Below are positions 50,381 through 58,246 of a stretch of 64,000 bases of DNA, piece after piece (within the stretch, counting starts at the first letter, position 1; each line of letters opens with the position of its first letter). Under the pieces are notes generated by a model. It was not told the DNA's origin. It saw only the letters and a list, made by a program, of their open reading frames with translations, and did no database searches. Both the position numbers and the translations under genes were made by a program. The stretch is taken from the NCBI RefSeq assembly GCF_004014875.1, contig NZ_CP034929.1, positions 248,001 through 312,000 on the forward strand, written 5' to 3'. Origin of the DNA: Nocardioides yefusunii. GTDB taxonomy: Bacteria; Actinomycetota; Actinomycetes; Propionibacteriales; Nocardioidaceae.

Positions 50381-52732
50381 ATGCAGCCAGTCAGCATCGG
50401 GACGAAACGGGTGGTGATGGCGGCGTTGGCCATGGCCACTGCGTTGGCGGGGTGGTGCATTCCTGTGGGTTCACACGCCGCGACGGGAATGGGTTTCATC
50501 TCGGGCACTGTGACTGTGGGGCCAGGTGTGGACCGATCCGAGGTTGAGGTCATCGCCTACATCCATGGAGAACTGGGTGACGAAGCTGGGGACCCCACGG
50601 GGATTTTCGGGCCGCTCAGCCACTGGAGCGGTGAAGACTCTGACGCCGAGAGAGTCACCCTGAATGCAGCGGGAAGCTACCGGTTCGATGGAGTTCCGGA
50701 CGGGCAGTACTACCTCGAGTTCCGTTCCAAGGTGTGGCGCTCCACCTGGGTCCCTCGGTACCTGGGCGACACGGTCGACGAAAAGCAGGCGACCTTGGTC
50801 ACTGTTAAGGCCGGTGCGGCGGTCACCGGAGTCGACATGTACGTGAGCCCGTGGGGCTCGATCAGCGGGACGGTGCGGGCGTCCTCGGACGTCGATCTCT
50901 CCAATGTCAGCGTTCGCGCGGCGGTTGTGCCATCGGCCGGTGGGCCCCCTAACTGGAACAACGCGTTGAACGGTCGGGTGGACAGGTCCGGCAAATTCAC
51001 GGTTCCTTCGGTACGGGCTGGCTCCTACGTGTTGCGCGTCGATGCGTCCCGCGGGGTGGCCACGACGGTGCACCCCGACGTCGTGGACGTCGGCTACGAG
51101 GAGAACGTCACCGGGGTAGACCTCACCGCTGACCGTGACGCGCAAGTTGTCGGATCGGTCGAGTCCTTCGATGGGCGCGACACCGGGTACTTGCACCTGC
51201 GTGTGTACAGGGAAAACCACAACGGGGAACGCGAGCATGTGGAAGAACTGAGTTACTTGATGGACGGCTTCTGGCGCAACTTCGAGATGTACGGCCTCCC
51301 TCCCGGCCGCTACTGGTTCGAGGTCGTTGACGAGGCCAGGTGGATGTCGCCGACGTGGATCGGCGGGAATGCTGACCCGGCCAGCGGGGTCGCGGTCGAC
51401 CTCGTTGCTGGCGACCGGGTGGACCTCGGCAACACCGTGCTGCATGCCTACGGAGTGGTGCGGGGCAACGTGTTCGACGCTGTGTCCGGCGAGCCCCGCT
51501 ACGCGGAGGCGGTGGTCGCCGAGCGCAGGGTGTCGTCGTCGGACGGGGCGGTGTCATGGGTGGAGGAGGGCAGCGACGGTGCCAGGGAAGACGGTTTCGT
51601 CCTGCACGGGCTGCCCGCAGGCACTTATCGGCTGAAGGCATCGAGCAACTACGGGCTGACCACCTGGTACACGGGTGAGGCGACTGGCAGCCTGGACGCC
51701 TCGGATGCTTACCTGTTCACGGTGGAGCTCGACCAAGTGCTCGAGGGTCTCTCGCTTGTGATCTATCCCGCGGCCAACATCAGCGGGAACATCCCTTCAC
51801 CGTCCAGCCTCGCTGCCGGGGCGGTGCAGGTGGTCCTGTACGCACAGCAGAGCGACGGCACCTTCGCCGAAGCGGCGCGGACCACGACACGGGCAAGTGC
51901 GGAGTACTACGGGTTCCCTTCTCTGCCGGCTGGGCAGTACGTCCTGGGATTCACGGTGCTCGAGCGGGACGGTTCGGTCCGTGAAGGATCGGTCGGCTTC
52001 TACTCGGACGAAGGACCGGTGGCCACGCTGGAGCAGGCGCACGTGCTGACGCCCGAGGTGGGGGGCAGGACGTTGTTGATCAACCTGTCGGATCTGGTGG
52101 TCCCTACGCCTACGCCTACGCCTACGCCGACGCCTACGCCGACGCTGACGCCTACGCCGACGCTGACGCCTACGCCGACGCTGACGCCTACGCCGACGCT
52201 GACGCCTACGCCGACGCTGACGCCTACGCCGACGCTGACGCCGACGCCGACGCTGACGCCTACGCCGACGCTGACGCCTACGCCGACGCTGACGCCGACG
52301 CCGACGCTGACGCCGACGCCGACGCCTACGCCGACGCTGACGCCTACGCCGACGCTGACGCCGACGCCTACGCCGACGCTGACGCCGACGCTGACGCCGA
52401 CGCCGACGCCGACGCCCGACCCGAAGCCCACGCCGAAGGTGATCAAGCTGCTCACGGCGGTGAAGGTCTCCGGCAAGGCGAAGGTCGGCAAGACCCTCAA
52501 GGTCGGCAAGGTGAAGGTGAAGTCCACTGACGCGAAGGCGAAGGTGACGATCACCTACCAGTGGCAGACGAAGAAGGGCAAGAAGTTCGTCAAGGTCAAG
52601 GGCGCCACGAAGTCCAAGCTGAAGTTGACGAAGAAGCTCAAGGGCAAGCAGGTGCGTCTGCGGATCACGGTGAAGGCCAAGGGCCACACCACGCTCGTGC
52701 ACACCACTGTGTGGAGCAAGAAGGTCGCCTGA
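50381..52732 (+). CDS. Modular secreted protein C, 5 repeats and Pro-Thr stalk
   Basis: A 783-residue exported protein. Sec signal to about residue 34. Five modules of about 100 residues end near 127, 230, 326, 429 and 540 (turns such as TWIGGNADP and TWYTGEATG). Residues 575-679 are a Pro-Thr-(Leu) stalk encoded by an 18-bp repeat. The C-domain (about 690-783) is the basic Ig-like domain, identical at DNA level to that of protein A over 225 bp. No sortase motif. ATG with GGGGG 6 nt upstream. Confidence 0.87.
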   Translation: MQPVSIGTKRVVMAALAMATALAGWCIPVGSHAATGMGFISGTVTVGPGVDRSEVEVIAYIHGELGDEAGDPTGIFGPLSHWSGEDSDAERVTLNAAGSYRFDGVPDGQYYLEFRSKVWRSTWVPRYLGDTVDEKQATLVTVKAGAAVTGVDMYVSPWGSISGTVRASSDVDLSNVSVRAAVVPSAGGPPNWNNALNGRVDRSGKFTVPSVRAGSYVLRVDASRGVATTVHPDVVDVGYEENVTGVDLTADRDAQVVGSVESFDGRDTGYLHLRVYRENHNGEREHVEELSYLMDGFWRNFEMYGLPPGRYWFEVVDEARWMSPTWIGGNADPASGVAVDLVAGDRVDLGNTVLHAYGVVRGNVFDAVSGEPRYAEAVVAERRVSSSDGAVSWVEEGSDGAREDGFVLHGLPAGTYRLKASSNYGLTTWYTGEATGSLDASDAYLFTVELDQVLEGLSLVIYPAANISGNIPSPSSLAAGAVQVVLYAQQSDGTFAEAARTTTRASAEYYGFPSLPAGQYVLGFTVLERDGSVREGSVGFYSDEGPVATLEQAHVLTPEVGGRTLLINLSDLVVPTPTPTPTPTPTPTLTPTPTLTPTPTLTPTPTLTPTPTLTPTPTLTPTPTLTPTPTLTPTPTLTPTPTLTPTPTPTPTLTPTPTLTPTPTPTLTPTLTPTPTPTPDPKPTPKVIKLLTAVKVSGKAKVGKTLKVGKVKVKSTDAKAKVTITYQWQTKKGKKFVKVKGATKSKLKLTKKLKGKQVRLRITVKAKGHTTLVHTTVWSKKVA
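52103..52417 (+). repeat. 18-bp tandem repeat encoding Pro-Thr-Leu stalk
   Basis: The unit ACGCCTACGCCGACGCTG (Thr-Pro-Thr-Pro-Thr-Leu) recurs with insertions or losses of ACG-CC(T/G) pairs. Such arrays change length by slippage, so the stalk length probably varies between strains. Confidence 0.92.
52508..52732 (+). repeat. 225-bp exact duplicate of 45897-46121
   Basis: The last 225 bp of repeat protein genes A and C are identical base for base, while the genes differ elsewhere. The block covers most of the basic C-terminal domain and the stop codon and ends there. Confidence 0.9.
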
Positions 52733-52747
52733 AGACAGGCGGCGAGG

Positions 52748-52834
52748 AATGTGCGGGAGATGTTGCTCGGCGCTCGGCGCTCGGCGCTCGGCGCTCGTCG
52801 GTCGTCGGTCGTCGGTCGACATCTTCCGCACATT
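52748..52834. repeat. Inverted repeat enclosing two heptanucleotide arrays
   Basis: AATGTGCGGGAGATGT (52748-52763) pairs with ACATCTTCCGCACATT (52819-52834), one wobble. The 55-nt loop contains GCTCGGC four times (52765-52792) and GTCGGTC three times (52797-52817). It lies 16 nt after the stop of repeat protein C, the place of a terminator, but the loop is unusual. Confidence 0.85.
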
Positions 52835-52950
52835 CTGCGTAGGTCACGGGTGAAGTGACGCGTCCCCGATATCGGGTGTCCCTGCCGCGATCACGCCGTG
52901 CAGGCGAGGAGTCGCACTAGCGTTCGTCTCCGGCTCGGAGAGGAACGCAG

Positions 52951-54648
52951 ATGACCACCACCCCGCTCGTGAGCGTCCCCGGACGCCGGAGCGCTCGCTC
53001 CCTGCTGGCGGCGCTGGTCTCGGTGGCTCTCCTGCTCACCTCGGCCGCACTGCTCCTGCCGTCAGCGGTGGCTGCGGAGACCCGGCTGGTGAGCGGAAGC
53101 GTCGTGCTGCCGGTCGGAGTGTCACCCGACGACGTCGAGGTGCGTGCCTCGAGCCGCAGCCTCGACCCCGAGACCGGGGTCCCGCGCTGGAGCTCGGACG
53201 CCGAGTCGGGGCTCGCCCTGCTCGGCGAGGCCTGGGTGTACCAACTCCGGGTTCCGGCAGGGGAGTACGTGATCGGTGCGGTCGACTTCGGATCGCGGGC
53301 CGCCCCCACCTGGTACCCCTCCGTGCCCAGCGAGGAGGAGGGCAGCACGGTCACGGTCGGCGCCTTCGACGTCGTCCTGGGGGCGCTGCGACTGCAAGCG
53401 TTCAGCAGCATCGGCGGCATCGTCCAAGTGCCTGCCGCCGCCGCCCACCGCAACGTCAGCGTCCACGCCTTCCGCCGTACCGCGGCCGGGACGTGGCAGG
53501 AGGAGGCCGAAGCGGCGGTTGACGAGGACGGCGCGTACCGCGTCCTCGACCTGCGTGCGGGCACCTACCGACTCCAGTTCAGCTACGCCGGCGTCGCCCA
53601 GAGCGGGGGCTGGTATGCCGGGCCGGGACGAGCACCGGTCGTGCAACGCGACAAGGGCGCCGACGTCGTCCTGGGGCCCGCCACCGACCTCGACACCGTC
53701 GACGTGGTCCTCGGCAAGGGGGCTGACGTGACCGGGCGGCTCCGCACCGTCGCGGGCGCAGCGGTCACCGCCAAGGACGTCCGGGTCTCGGCCTACGAGG
53801 CGTGGACCGACCCGTGGGGCGTGCGCCGATGGCGTCCCGTCGTCACCGTCGGGCCAGCCGGCAACGGCACCTACGCGATCCGCGGACTGCCCGCGGGCAC
53901 CTACCGGATCGGCGTCGAGGACCGGCCGGGTCGCTACTTCGCGGTCTTCCACCCCGGTGCCAGCACCGTCGACTCCGCGCGCAGCCTCACCCTCGCCGAC
54001 GGTTCGACGCTCCGCTCGGTCGACTTCACCCTCGACCGCGGCACCACCGTCAAGGGCAAGGTCACGGTGCCCACAGGGATCGCGACCACCAGCGTCCGGG
54101 CCGACCTGTTGCAGAAGGTCGGGACGACGTGGAAGGCCACCGCGAGCACCTGGGTGGGGGCCGACGGCAAGTACGCCCTCACCGGGGTCCCGGCCGGGAA
54201 CTACCGCGTCGCCCTGGCCCACGACTCCGGTGCACTGACGCCGTGGTTCGTGGGGAAGGACGGCCCGGTGAGTGCGCTCGGGGCCGCCCGTACCGTCACG
54301 GTCGGTCGGAGCGCGAGCCTCACCTTCGACGCGGTCCTCACCCGACGCGGCACGCCGTTGCCGCAGGTCAAGGTGGTCTCCCGCCCCGGCCTCCGTGGCA
54401 CCGCCCGGGTCGGCCGCACGCTCACCGTGAAGGGTGGTCGGTACAGCCCGTCGGGCACGACCGTGAAGTACCAGTGGTTCATGAAGAAGGGGTCGAAGGT
54501 CGTCGCGATCAAGGGCGCGACCAAGCGCAGCGTGAAGCTCCCCAAGGCGACCAAGGGCCGCACGGTGCGGCTGCGCGTCACCGTCTCGCGTCCCACGCAC
54601 CGCCCAGTGAGGGTGACGACGCGGTGGAGCCGTGCCGTCCGCCGGTGA
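52951..54648 (+). CDS. Modular secreted protein D, 4 repeats
   Basis: A 565-residue exported protein of the same family. Signal sequence to about residue 40 (core LLAALVSVALLLTSAALLL, end AVAAE). Four modules with turns such as GGWYAGPGR, AVFHPGAS and PWFVGKDGP. The C-terminal Ig-like domain (about 470-565; KYQWFMKKGSKVVAIKGATK) is basic but Arg-richer and more diverged than in A and C. No stalk. ATG with GAGAGGAA 6-7 nt upstream. Confidence 0.86.
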   Translation: MTTTPLVSVPGRRSARSLLAALVSVALLLTSAALLLPSAVAAETRLVSGSVVLPVGVSPDDVEVRASSRSLDPETGVPRWSSDAESGLALLGEAWVYQLRVPAGEYVIGAVDFGSRAAPTWYPSVPSEEEGSTVTVGAFDVVLGALRLQAFSSIGGIVQVPAAAAHRNVSVHAFRRTAAGTWQEEAEAAVDEDGAYRVLDLRAGTYRLQFSYAGVAQSGGWYAGPGRAPVVQRDKGADVVLGPATDLDTVDVVLGKGADVTGRLRTVAGAAVTAKDVRVSAYEAWTDPWGVRRWRPVVTVGPAGNGTYAIRGLPAGTYRIGVEDRPGRYFAVFHPGASTVDSARSLTLADGSTLRSVDFTLDRGTTVKGKVTVPTGIATTSVRADLLQKVGTTWKATASTWVGADGKYALTGVPAGNYRVALAHDSGALTPWFVGKDGPVSALGAARTVTVGRSASLTFDAVLTRRGTPLPQVKVVSRPGLRGTARVGRTLTVKGGRYSPSGTTVKYQWFMKKGSKVVAIKGATKRSVKLPKATKGRTVRLRVTVSRPTHRPVRVTTRWSRAVRR

Positions 54649-54752
54649 GAGCCGCCGGTGAGAGCAGCCGGTGAGAGCACCGCAGTGACCACGGACACCG
54701 TCTGTGGGGAGAGCGTCAGACATCGCGAGCGAGGCCCACTATCCTTCGCGAC

Positions 54753-54818
54753 ATGTGTCTCGCTTCCTCTGCCGATGCCCTGCACGCCGGTCGTCCTCGA
54801 CTGTGCCGGGCGGGCTGA
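54753..54818 (+). CDS. Possible 21-residue leader peptide
   Basis: A short frame MCLASSADALHAGRPRLCRA-G ending TGA, 3 nt before the ATG of the beta-propeller gene. TATCCT lies 7 nt upstream of its ATG, the leaderless-promoter spacing seen elsewhere in this window. The downstream gene has only a weak Shine-Dalgarno, so translation of this peptide could deliver ribosomes to it. Two cysteines (positions 2 and 18) are notable. May be chance. Confidence 0.35.
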   Translation: MCLASSADALHAGRPRLCRAG

Positions 54819-54821
54819 GCC

Positions 54822-56378
54822 ATGGGCTGGGCACTGATCTGCCTCCTCGTCGCGCTCTACGTGGCCGTCGGCCCGTGGGGTCTGGTGGCGGCCGCAGCGC
54901 TGCTCCTGGTCCCGCAGATTCGTGAGCGGGTCCCGCGGCCGCGACTCACCCGCAAGGGCGTCGGGATCGGTGCGGCCGTCGTCGTCGCCGTGTCCGGAAT
55001 CGTCGTGGTCCTGCCCGACGGTTTCCTGAGTGTCCCCACCGCCGGCGGCCTCGTGGTGCTGCCCGGCTACGAGGGCCGCCAGCAAGCAGCGAAGCCGCTG
55101 GAGACCGAAGAACCGGCCCAGCACCCCTGGGTCGCCGACTACGCACTCCACAACCCGGGCCCGCTCGGTGACGCCCCGGTGGCCCGCAGCGGTTGGTACG
55201 GGTTGGAGGGCTGCCGCAACCTCAAGGCCGACTCGCGCGGTCGGATCGTGGCGATCTGCAACGACCCCCGCAGCCCCGTCGTCCGCGTCATCGACGCCAA
55301 GACCCTGCGCAGCGCGGCCAGCAAGCGCCTGCCGGGCGTGCCTGACACCGACGACGAGGCCCGCGCCCACGCCTGCGACGGCACCCACGGCTACCTCGAC
55401 AACGGGGACCGGCTGGTGATGGCGACCACCGACCAGCGGATCCTCGCGATCGGCACTGCCGACGCCAACGGCGACCCCGACCTCACCGTCGACGAGACCT
55501 GGAACCTCAACCGCATCCTGGAGAAGGACGACTGCCTGGTCACGGTGGCACCTGACTGGAGCGGCAAGATCTGGTTCGCCGCACTGTCGGGTCGCGTCGG
55601 CGTCCTCGACCCCGTTGCAGGTGGCGCCCAGATCGCCGACCTCGGGGCCCGCGTCACCCGACAGTTCGCCGTCGACGAGCAGGGCGTCTACGTCACGTCC
55701 GACGAGGCCGTGCACCGGCTCGACATCACCGCTGCCGGCGTCCAGGTGGGCTGGACCCACCGCTACGAACGCGGTGTCGAGGTGAAGTCGGGGCAGTTCA
55801 CCCAGGGCAGCGGCAGCGGCCCCACGCTCGTCGACGGTGACCTTCTCGCCTTCACCGACAACGCCGAGCCGCGGATGCGGGTCGTCTTCCTCGACCGCTC
55901 CAACGGCTCCGAGGTGTGCAGCGCCGGCGTCTTCGACGGAGGCGAGTCCTCCACCGACACCCCGCTCGTCTCGACCGGTTCCGGTGTGGTCGTCGTCAAC
56001 GACCACGGCGCCGAGTCCACGGCGTCCACGTTCTGGGGATTCGCCACCGCCGGGGGCCTCGCGCGCGTCGACCAGAAGGAAGGCACCTGCACCGTCACGT
56101 GGCGCAGCGACGTCTCTGCTCCCGACGTGCGTCCGGTCATCTCGTGGCGTACCGGGCAGCTCTACACCTACGCCAAGCGCCCCACCCTGTGGGGAGTCCC
56201 GGCCTGGTACCTCGTCGCGATCGACGCGGAGTCGGGGCGGACCAGCTTCACCGTCCGTGGCGGAACCGGTCGCGGACTCGAACCGCGCGAGAGCGTCATG
56301 ACGCTCGACGACTCCGGGCAGGCGTTCGTCGGTGTGGTCGGAGGCCTCGTCCGGGTCAGGGACCGCGTCCGCGACTGA
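54822..56378 (+). CDS. Membrane-anchored beta-propeller protein
   Basis: A 518-residue protein. Two hydrophobic segments at the N-terminus (about residues 3-31 and 47-68) are followed by a large domain with repeated beta-sheet blades (VVRVIDAKTLRS, RVGVLDPVAGGA, RVVFLDRSNGSE, YLVAIDAESGR), the pattern of PQQ/YVTN-type propellers. It contains several cysteines, perhaps disulfide-linked. It sits within the repeat-protein cluster and may act with those proteins at the surface. Function unknown. Confidence 0.8.
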   Translation: MGWALICLLVALYVAVGPWGLVAAAALLLVPQIRERVPRPRLTRKGVGIGAAVVVAVSGIVVVLPDGFLSVPTAGGLVVLPGYEGRQQAAKPLETEEPAQHPWVADYALHNPGPLGDAPVARSGWYGLEGCRNLKADSRGRIVAICNDPRSPVVRVIDAKTLRSAASKRLPGVPDTDDEARAHACDGTHGYLDNGDRLVMATTDQRILAIGTADANGDPDLTVDETWNLNRILEKDDCLVTVAPDWSGKIWFAALSGRVGVLDPVAGGAQIADLGARVTRQFAVDEQGVYVTSDEAVHRLDITAAGVQVGWTHRYERGVEVKSGQFTQGSGSGPTLVDGDLLAFTDNAEPRMRVVFLDRSNGSEVCSAGVFDGGESSTDTPLVSTGSGVVVVNDHGAESTASTFWGFATAGGLARVDQKEGTCTVTWRSDVSAPDVRPVISWRTGQLYTYAKRPTLWGVPAWYLVAIDAESGRTSFTVRGGTGRGLEPRESVMTLDDSGQAFVGVVGGLVRVRDRVRD

Positions 56379-56468
56379 GGTTCGGTAAGCGGACACCGTC
56401 CATACCCACTCTGAGCAGGCTCATCAGGTCTCTGGCCGGTGGAGACCCCGGAGCCTAGGGTCAACCCT

Positions 56469-57284
56469 GTGAGGGTCTCGGGGGAGTCCTCGGCCGTGCG
56501 TCGGTGTGGGGTGATGCCTGCGTCGAGTGGCCGGAGGGCAGTGGTCGTTCTGGTCGCGTCGGCGCTGGCGTGGACTCCGCTGCTGTGGAATCCGCCGGCG
56601 TGGAGTTCGCTGGCGACGCCGTCGGCGAGTGCCACGCATGCCACGAGTGCAGCACCGGCCAGGACCCCTGTCGTCGCACGCGTCGTCGCCGATGTCCGGG
56701 GCGGTCAGGCAGGCGCCCTGTCCACCACGGTGGCCAAGGTCGACCTGCAGGTGCGGACCCGCGCCGGACGGTGGAAGCGGGCCACGGGATGGTCGCACCG
56801 CACCACGGGCCGACGCTTCCGCGAGGTCGACCTGCGCGGAGTGCGTCCCGGCGTCTACCGCGTCGTCGTGACTCATCCGCACTACCTGGTGGCCACCACC
56901 GCGCCGTTCCGGGTGCGGGGGAGCGCGCCGGTGAAGCTCGCTCCGATCCGTCTTGACCGGGGAGCCCGGGTGACCGGTACCTACGTCGCGGACGGCGGCT
57001 GGTCGATGGAGCATCCGCCGACGGCGCGCGCCTACCTCCGCACCCGCACGTCGTCGGGGAAGTGGACGTGGAAGCTGGTCCGGGAGGCCCGGACCGTCGC
57101 GCTCGAGGACGACGTCACCGACGCCTTCGACCTGCGCGGCCTGCCCGCGGGTACGTACGCGGTCTGCATCCACGTGCGCACCACCGGCTGTCTCGGCGGC
57201 TCCTCGCCACGCACCGCTCAACAGGTCAAGGTGGCCGCCCGCTCCACCGTCGCGGACCTCGTGATTCGTCGAACGACGCTCTGA
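56469..57284 (+). CDS. Small secreted protein E, related to the modular family
   Basis: A 271-residue exported protein. GTG 56469 has TAGGGT 7 nt upstream (leaderless type); an internal ATG at 56514 is an alternative. After a long Arg-containing n-region and a hydrophobic core (VVVLVASALAW), one to two beta modules appear, with VRPGVYRVVVTHPHYL and GLPAGTYAVCIH matching the strand before the turn in proteins A-D. It has no stalk and no basic C-domain. Last member of the cluster. Confidence 0.72.
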   Translation: MRVSGESSAVRRCGVMPASSGRRAVVVLVASALAWTPLLWNPPAWSSLATPSASATHATSAAPARTPVVARVVADVRGGQAGALSTTVAKVDLQVRTRAGRWKRATGWSHRTTGRRFREVDLRGVRPGVYRVVVTHPHYLVATTAPFRVRGSAPVKLAPIRLDRGARVTGTYVADGGWSMEHPPTARAYLRTRTSSGKWTWKLVREARTVALEDDVTDAFDLRGLPAGTYAVCIHVRTTGCLGGSSPRTAQQVKVAARSTVADLVIRRTTL

Positions 57285-57302
57285 CGGTAGGCGGAGTGAC
57301 GG

Positions 57303-58121
57303 TCAGGGAGTGACGGCCAGGTTCTCCAGGACGCGCTGAGCGAGCCGGGTGTCCCCGTCGACGTCGACGCGCACCGCGCCCACAGGACGACGCCCACCGG
57401 CCAGCAGCAGGAACTCCTCGCGACCACAGCTGAGGGTGAGGTCCGCGGCGGGCGGAACCACGTCGAGCTGACGGGCCCGACGGTCCTCGCCTACCTGCCA
57501 GGCCCGCGGCGCGTGCCCCTCGACGAACCAGCGCACCGTCGTTCCTTCGGCCGCCTGGGCCCGTTTGGCCAGCACGTACCCGACGGCGTCCAGGAGGTAC
57601 TCGGCGGCGTGCACGGACCCGGCGCCGTCGAGGTTGCCGGGCAGGTCGAGTGCCCGACGAATGTCCTGTTCGTGCATCGCTACGTCGAGGGGACGGTTGC
57701 TCAACAGCGTCCGCAACGACCAGCCGACGAAGGCGAAGACGCCCGGCGCGGGGGCGTCGGGCTCGCTCGGCGGGGCCGCGAGCAGCGCGGCATGGCGGGC
57801 CTCGGTGCACTCCCGGATCTCGGCGACCAGGTCGCGCGGCTGCACCCCACGTCGTGCGACGACGCCCTGCTCGGTCATCCTGCCGAGGTCGTTGCGGACG
57901 TGCGCGGGGTCTCCGGTCTCGACGTCGTCGTGGTCGTGTCCGGCCTGCAACGCCTCCAGGTGCGCGACGTGCGCGACGACGGCGTGGACGTTCCAGCCGG
58001 GCAGGTCGGTGGGGTGCGCGAACTGCTCCGGGCTCAGGCCCTCCACGAGGGAGAGGAAGTCGTCGACGGCGGACTTCCAGGCCTCGACGAAACGGACGAG
58101 TTCAGGGTGACCGGTGCTCAT
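57303..58121 (-). CDS. Mycothiol-dependent maleylpyruvate isomerase family protein
   Basis: A 272-residue DinB-like four-helix metal protein of the actinobacterial family that uses mycothiol. The N-terminal LPGWNVHAVVAHVAHLEA contains a metal-binding His, and AMHEQDIRRAL the later His/Asp site. Reaction of this member is unknown; the namesake isomerises maleylpyruvate. ATG with TAGGCT 6 nt upstream. Convergent with protein E, 18 bp apart. Confidence 0.85.
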   Translation of the reverse strand: MSTGHPELVRFVEAWKSAVDDFLSLVEGLSPEQFAHPTDLPGWNVHAVVAHVAHLEALQAGHDHDDVETGDPAHVRNDLGRMTEQGVVARRGVQPRDLVAEIRECTEARHAALLAAPPSEPDAPAPGVFAFVGWSLRTLLSNRPLDVAMHEQDIRRALDLPGNLDGAGSVHAAEYLLDAVGYVLAKRAQAAEGTTVRWFVEGHAPRAWQVGEDRRARQLDVVPPAADLTLSCGREEFLLLAGGRRPVGAVRVDVDGDTRLAQRVLENLAVTP

Positions 58122-58246
58122 GGCCGGAGCCTAGAGTCCAGGCACATCGGATGGGAGAGGTCCAGGGGCGGCAGTGGGGGAAGTGTCCGTCCGGAACACT
58201 TTCCTTCGGTTGGTGTCACGAAGACGAGCCGACGCAGACTTCTCCT

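Noticed and set aside
51797..52831. Arg-rich minus-strand frame over the Pro-Thr repeat of protein C
   Set aside because: Its RRRQRRRR repeats are just the complement of the 18-bp repeat.
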